From positions 1,426,001 through 1,490,000 of the forward strand of contig NC_031671.1 of the NCBI RefSeq assembly GCF_001640025.1: a stretch of DNA of 64,000 nt, in the 5' to 3' direction. Every line of letters starts with the position of its first letter. Positions within the stretch are counted from its first letter, which is position 1. The notes beneath the pieces are model-generated. The model ran no database searches, had not been told where the DNA came from, and saw only the letters and a list, made by a program, of their open reading frames with translations. The stretch is from Sugiyamaella lignohabitans. Lineage: Eukaryota; Ascomycota; Dipodascomycetes; Dipodascales; Trichomonascaceae. The position numbers and the translations under genes are program-made. This document shows, in pieces, positions 61,990 to 64,000 of the stretch.

Positions 61990-63969
61990 ATGCCTGCTCC
62001 AGTAAATACCCCTGCCAAAAAAGGTGGAAGTACTTCTGCTAGTTCTGTTGTTAGTGCCAGTTCTACAGCCATTACTTCCCCTATGCCTTCACAAGATCCA
62101 TTGACTGAACGCCGGAAGCGTCAAACCAAACGTGATGAAGCGATCAGAAAGAAATTAGAGACCGAGATCAATAAACGCCGTAATCAGGTTGGCAAAACTC
62201 GTGCTCCTAGACGCCGTCCTGCCGGCAGCGTATTAGCGCTTAAACCATCTCCTCCATTGACTATGAAATTTTCCACCTCTATCCACGAAGCTGCTCAGTT
62301 CATGTCTGCTAAACGAGAGAACTGTGTGTTGGTTCTAGATGACGATGAGAGCATCTGTGGTATTTTCACCGCCAAGGATCTGGCTTTTAAAGTTGTCGGA
62401 TCTGGCTTGGATGCCAAATCTATGACTATTGAGAACATCATGACCAAAAATCCACTCTGTGCTAATACCGACACTTCGGCGACTGATGCTCTCAACTTGA
62501 TGGTGAGTCGTGGATTCCGCCACTTGCCAGTAATGGACGAGAACCATGACATTGCTGGTGTTCTTGATATTACCAAATGTTTCTTCGAAGCCATGGAAAA
62601 GCTAGAACGGGCATATCAATCATCTAGAAAACTGCATGATGCTTTGGAAGGTGTCCAATCCGAGCTCGGATCATCTCAACCAGCACAGATTATCAGCTAC
62701 GTTGAGGCACTGAAGCAGCAGACAGAGGGCCCTGATCTTGAGTCCATTTTGTCGACAAGCGCTTCGCCAGTGTTTGTTGATGTTAAGACCAATGTTTCTG
62801 AGGCTGCCGCATTGATGAAGGAGAACCATACCACTGCTGTACTCGTTACAGATCAAAACAGTATCACTGGTATCTTCACAAGTAAGGACGTTGTTCTCCG
62901 AGTCATTGCTGCTGGTTTGGATCCTAAAACCTGCAGTGTTGTTCGAGTAATGACCCCTCAACCTGACTTTGCACCCAAGTCGATGACCATTCAGGCCGCT
63001 CTCCGTAAAATGCACGAGGGTCACTACTTGAATTTGCCCGTGATGGGTGATGATAACGAGGTCGTTGGCATCGTGGATGTTTTGAAGCTGACTTATGCTA
63101 CTTTGGAGCAAATTAATAATATGAATGGTGTGGGAAATGATGGATCGGAGGGCCCTGCCTGGAATAGATTTTGGATGTCTTTGGATAACGACAGTGAATC
63201 TGTCCATTCCGATAGCCATAGCAATCGCCCCATAACCCCCATGTCTAGCCGAAGATCTGGTCAGTTCCCTGAATTAGACGAATCGCTACCTCCTTCCTCG
63301 CCACCTGAAGTATCTCAATCGGAATTAGCCCAATTCAATATTGCAGAGTTGGGTCCCAACGACTCTATTTCTCGTTTGGGTGCCTCGCGACAACAAAGTG
63401 GACTGGCCGATGAAGATTTATTGTTGGCTCCCTTCCCATTCAAGTTCAAATCTCCCAGTGGTAGAGTACATCGAGTTACAATATCCGCTGATAGCGGGAT
63501 TTCATATTTGCGCCAGGCTATCATAGATAAGTTCAATGCTAGCGAAATTGAGTCTCTCGGAGGGGCAGGTTTAGTAGAAGATGACAAGCTTGTTGAAGTT
63601 GGTTTTGCTGTCAGCTATATTGATGATGAGGGAGATGCTGTAGCTATTACCACTACTCAAGATTTAGTCGACGCTATCAACATTTCCCGGATATGTGGAT
63701 TCGATAAAGCTGACCTCTATGTTCACCACCCCGACACCCAAGTCGAGCCAACTAAAAGCACCGCGAAGTCGTCGAGACGGTCACTTGGAGCGACGCCAGA
63801 AGATGGCGACGTCCTTGATGAGACTACACCTCTCCGACGAAAGGAGAAAACCCCAATTGCTACATCTACCGAGGTTATTCCTGGCGTTCCCAACGAGCTG
63901 CTTTTACCTGGTGCCATTGTCACACTGGCTGTCTCAATCGTACTGGTATTCTCATTCGCCAGACGATAA
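61990..63969 (+). CDS. CBS and PB1 domain protein, tail-anchored (Mug70-like)
   Basis: 659 residues. Four CBS motifs form two Bateman pairs: VLALKPSPPLTMKFSTSIHE onward (~82-140), ~150-205 with FRHLPVMDENHDIAGVLDI, ~250-310 with VLVTDQNSITGIFTSKDV, and ~320-375 with YLNLPVMGDDNEVVGIVDV. CBS pairs usually bind adenine nucleotides. A PB1 domain (~480-575: FKFKSPSGRVHRVTI, IDDEGDAVAITTTQDLVDAI) offers protein-protein pairing. The C-terminus is one hydrophobic span ending in basic residues (GAIVTLAVSIVLVFSFARR), so it is predicted to be tail-anchored. S. pombe Mug70 and filamentous-fungal proteins share the CBS-PB1 layout; the role is unknown. The N-terminus is basic (RRKRQTKRDEAIRKK). Confidence 0.92.
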   Translation: MPAPVNTPAKKGGSTSASSVVSASSTAITSPMPSQDPLTERRKRQTKRDEAIRKKLETEINKRRNQVGKTRAPRRRPAGSVLALKPSPPLTMKFSTSIHEAAQFMSAKRENCVLVLDDDESICGIFTAKDLAFKVVGSGLDAKSMTIENIMTKNPLCANTDTSATDALNLMVSRGFRHLPVMDENHDIAGVLDITKCFFEAMEKLERAYQSSRKLHDALEGVQSELGSSQPAQIISYVEALKQQTEGPDLESILSTSASPVFVDVKTNVSEAAALMKENHTTAVLVTDQNSITGIFTSKDVVLRVIAAGLDPKTCSVVRVMTPQPDFAPKSMTIQAALRKMHEGHYLNLPVMGDDNEVVGIVDVLKLTYATLEQINNMNGVGNDGSEGPAWNRFWMSLDNDSESVHSDSHSNRPITPMSSRRSGQFPELDESLPPSSPPEVSQSELAQFNIAELGPNDSISRLGASRQQSGLADEDLLLAPFPFKFKSPSGRVHRVTISADSGISYLRQAIIDKFNASEIESLGGAGLVEDDKLVEVGFAVSYIDDEGDAVAITTTQDLVDAINISRICGFDKADLYVHHPDTQVEPTKSTAKSSRRSLGATPEDGDVLDETTPLRRKEKTPIATSTEVIPGVPNELLLPGAIVTLAVSIVLVFSFARR

Positions 63970-64000
63970 ACCTTTCTGCTTTTGCTAGATGCTAGATATA

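Overview
This window looks like nuclear DNA of an ascomycete budding yeast. Most genes are intronless. The introns that can be placed have GTAAGT/GTATGT donors and CTAAC or TACTAAC branch points 8-20 bases before the acceptor. Typical yeast factors are present: Srp1, Ssa-type Hsp70, Emc7/Sop4, Rrg7, Gaa1, Vps17, Snu66, an Rsc7/Swp82-family protein and Yor1. CTG codons fall on conserved leucines in Srp1, so the standard code applies and the CTG-Ser clade is unlikely. Long gene-free stretches and a Dicer-like RNase III would suit a basal (Dipodascales-like) yeast, but the species is not proven.

Layout. 1-5.3 kb: an unrecognised acidic protein, then importin alpha (minus); this block is flanked by two inverted copies of a 20-bp minisatellite. 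7.1-12 kb: tRNA-Ser(AGA), an SSA-type Hsp70 with a phased heat-shock element, and a beta-class GST. 12.1-15.3 kb: a type IIC-like P-type cation ATPase. 15.3-19.3 kb: a 4-kb gene desert. 19.3-27.4 kb: RNase III with two dsRBDs, EMC7, CUS1/SF3b2, a newly assembled three-exon small coiled-coil gene, and RRG7. 28.1-34.2 kb: a Myb/SANT-like regulator with a 4.6-kb upstream region. 34.2-38.1 kb: UBA2 (one intron) and GAA1. 39.4-50 kb: an elastin-like secreted protein, VPS17, SNU66, an RSC7/SWP82-family gene and a spliced alpha/beta hydrolase. 50.6-55.3 kb: a YOR1-like ABC transporter with one intron. 55.3-60.2 kb: a second desert upstream of another Myb-like regulator. The window ends with a tail-anchored CBS-PB1 protein.

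The most unusual structure is a dispersed ~60-bp GC-rich element (about 26 copies) built from a conserved hairpin, CTGGGGC-N3-GCCCCAG, and a second, more variable hairpin. At nearly every gene 3' end that has a nearby copy, the nearest copy lies in the sense orientation of that gene. Convergent genes therefore carry inverted pairs, and three pairs share a spacer and look like copies of one composite foldback unit. One copy sits inside the YOR1 intron. The genome also encodes a budding-yeast Dicer-like RNase III, so transcripts through these inverted pairs are possible substrates; that link is a hypothesis.

The genes are mostly unrelated housekeeping functions: nuclear import, splicing (Cus1, Snu66), SUMO activation, GPI attachment, retromer, chromatin remodelling and transport. 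No operon-like or biosynthetic cluster is visible.
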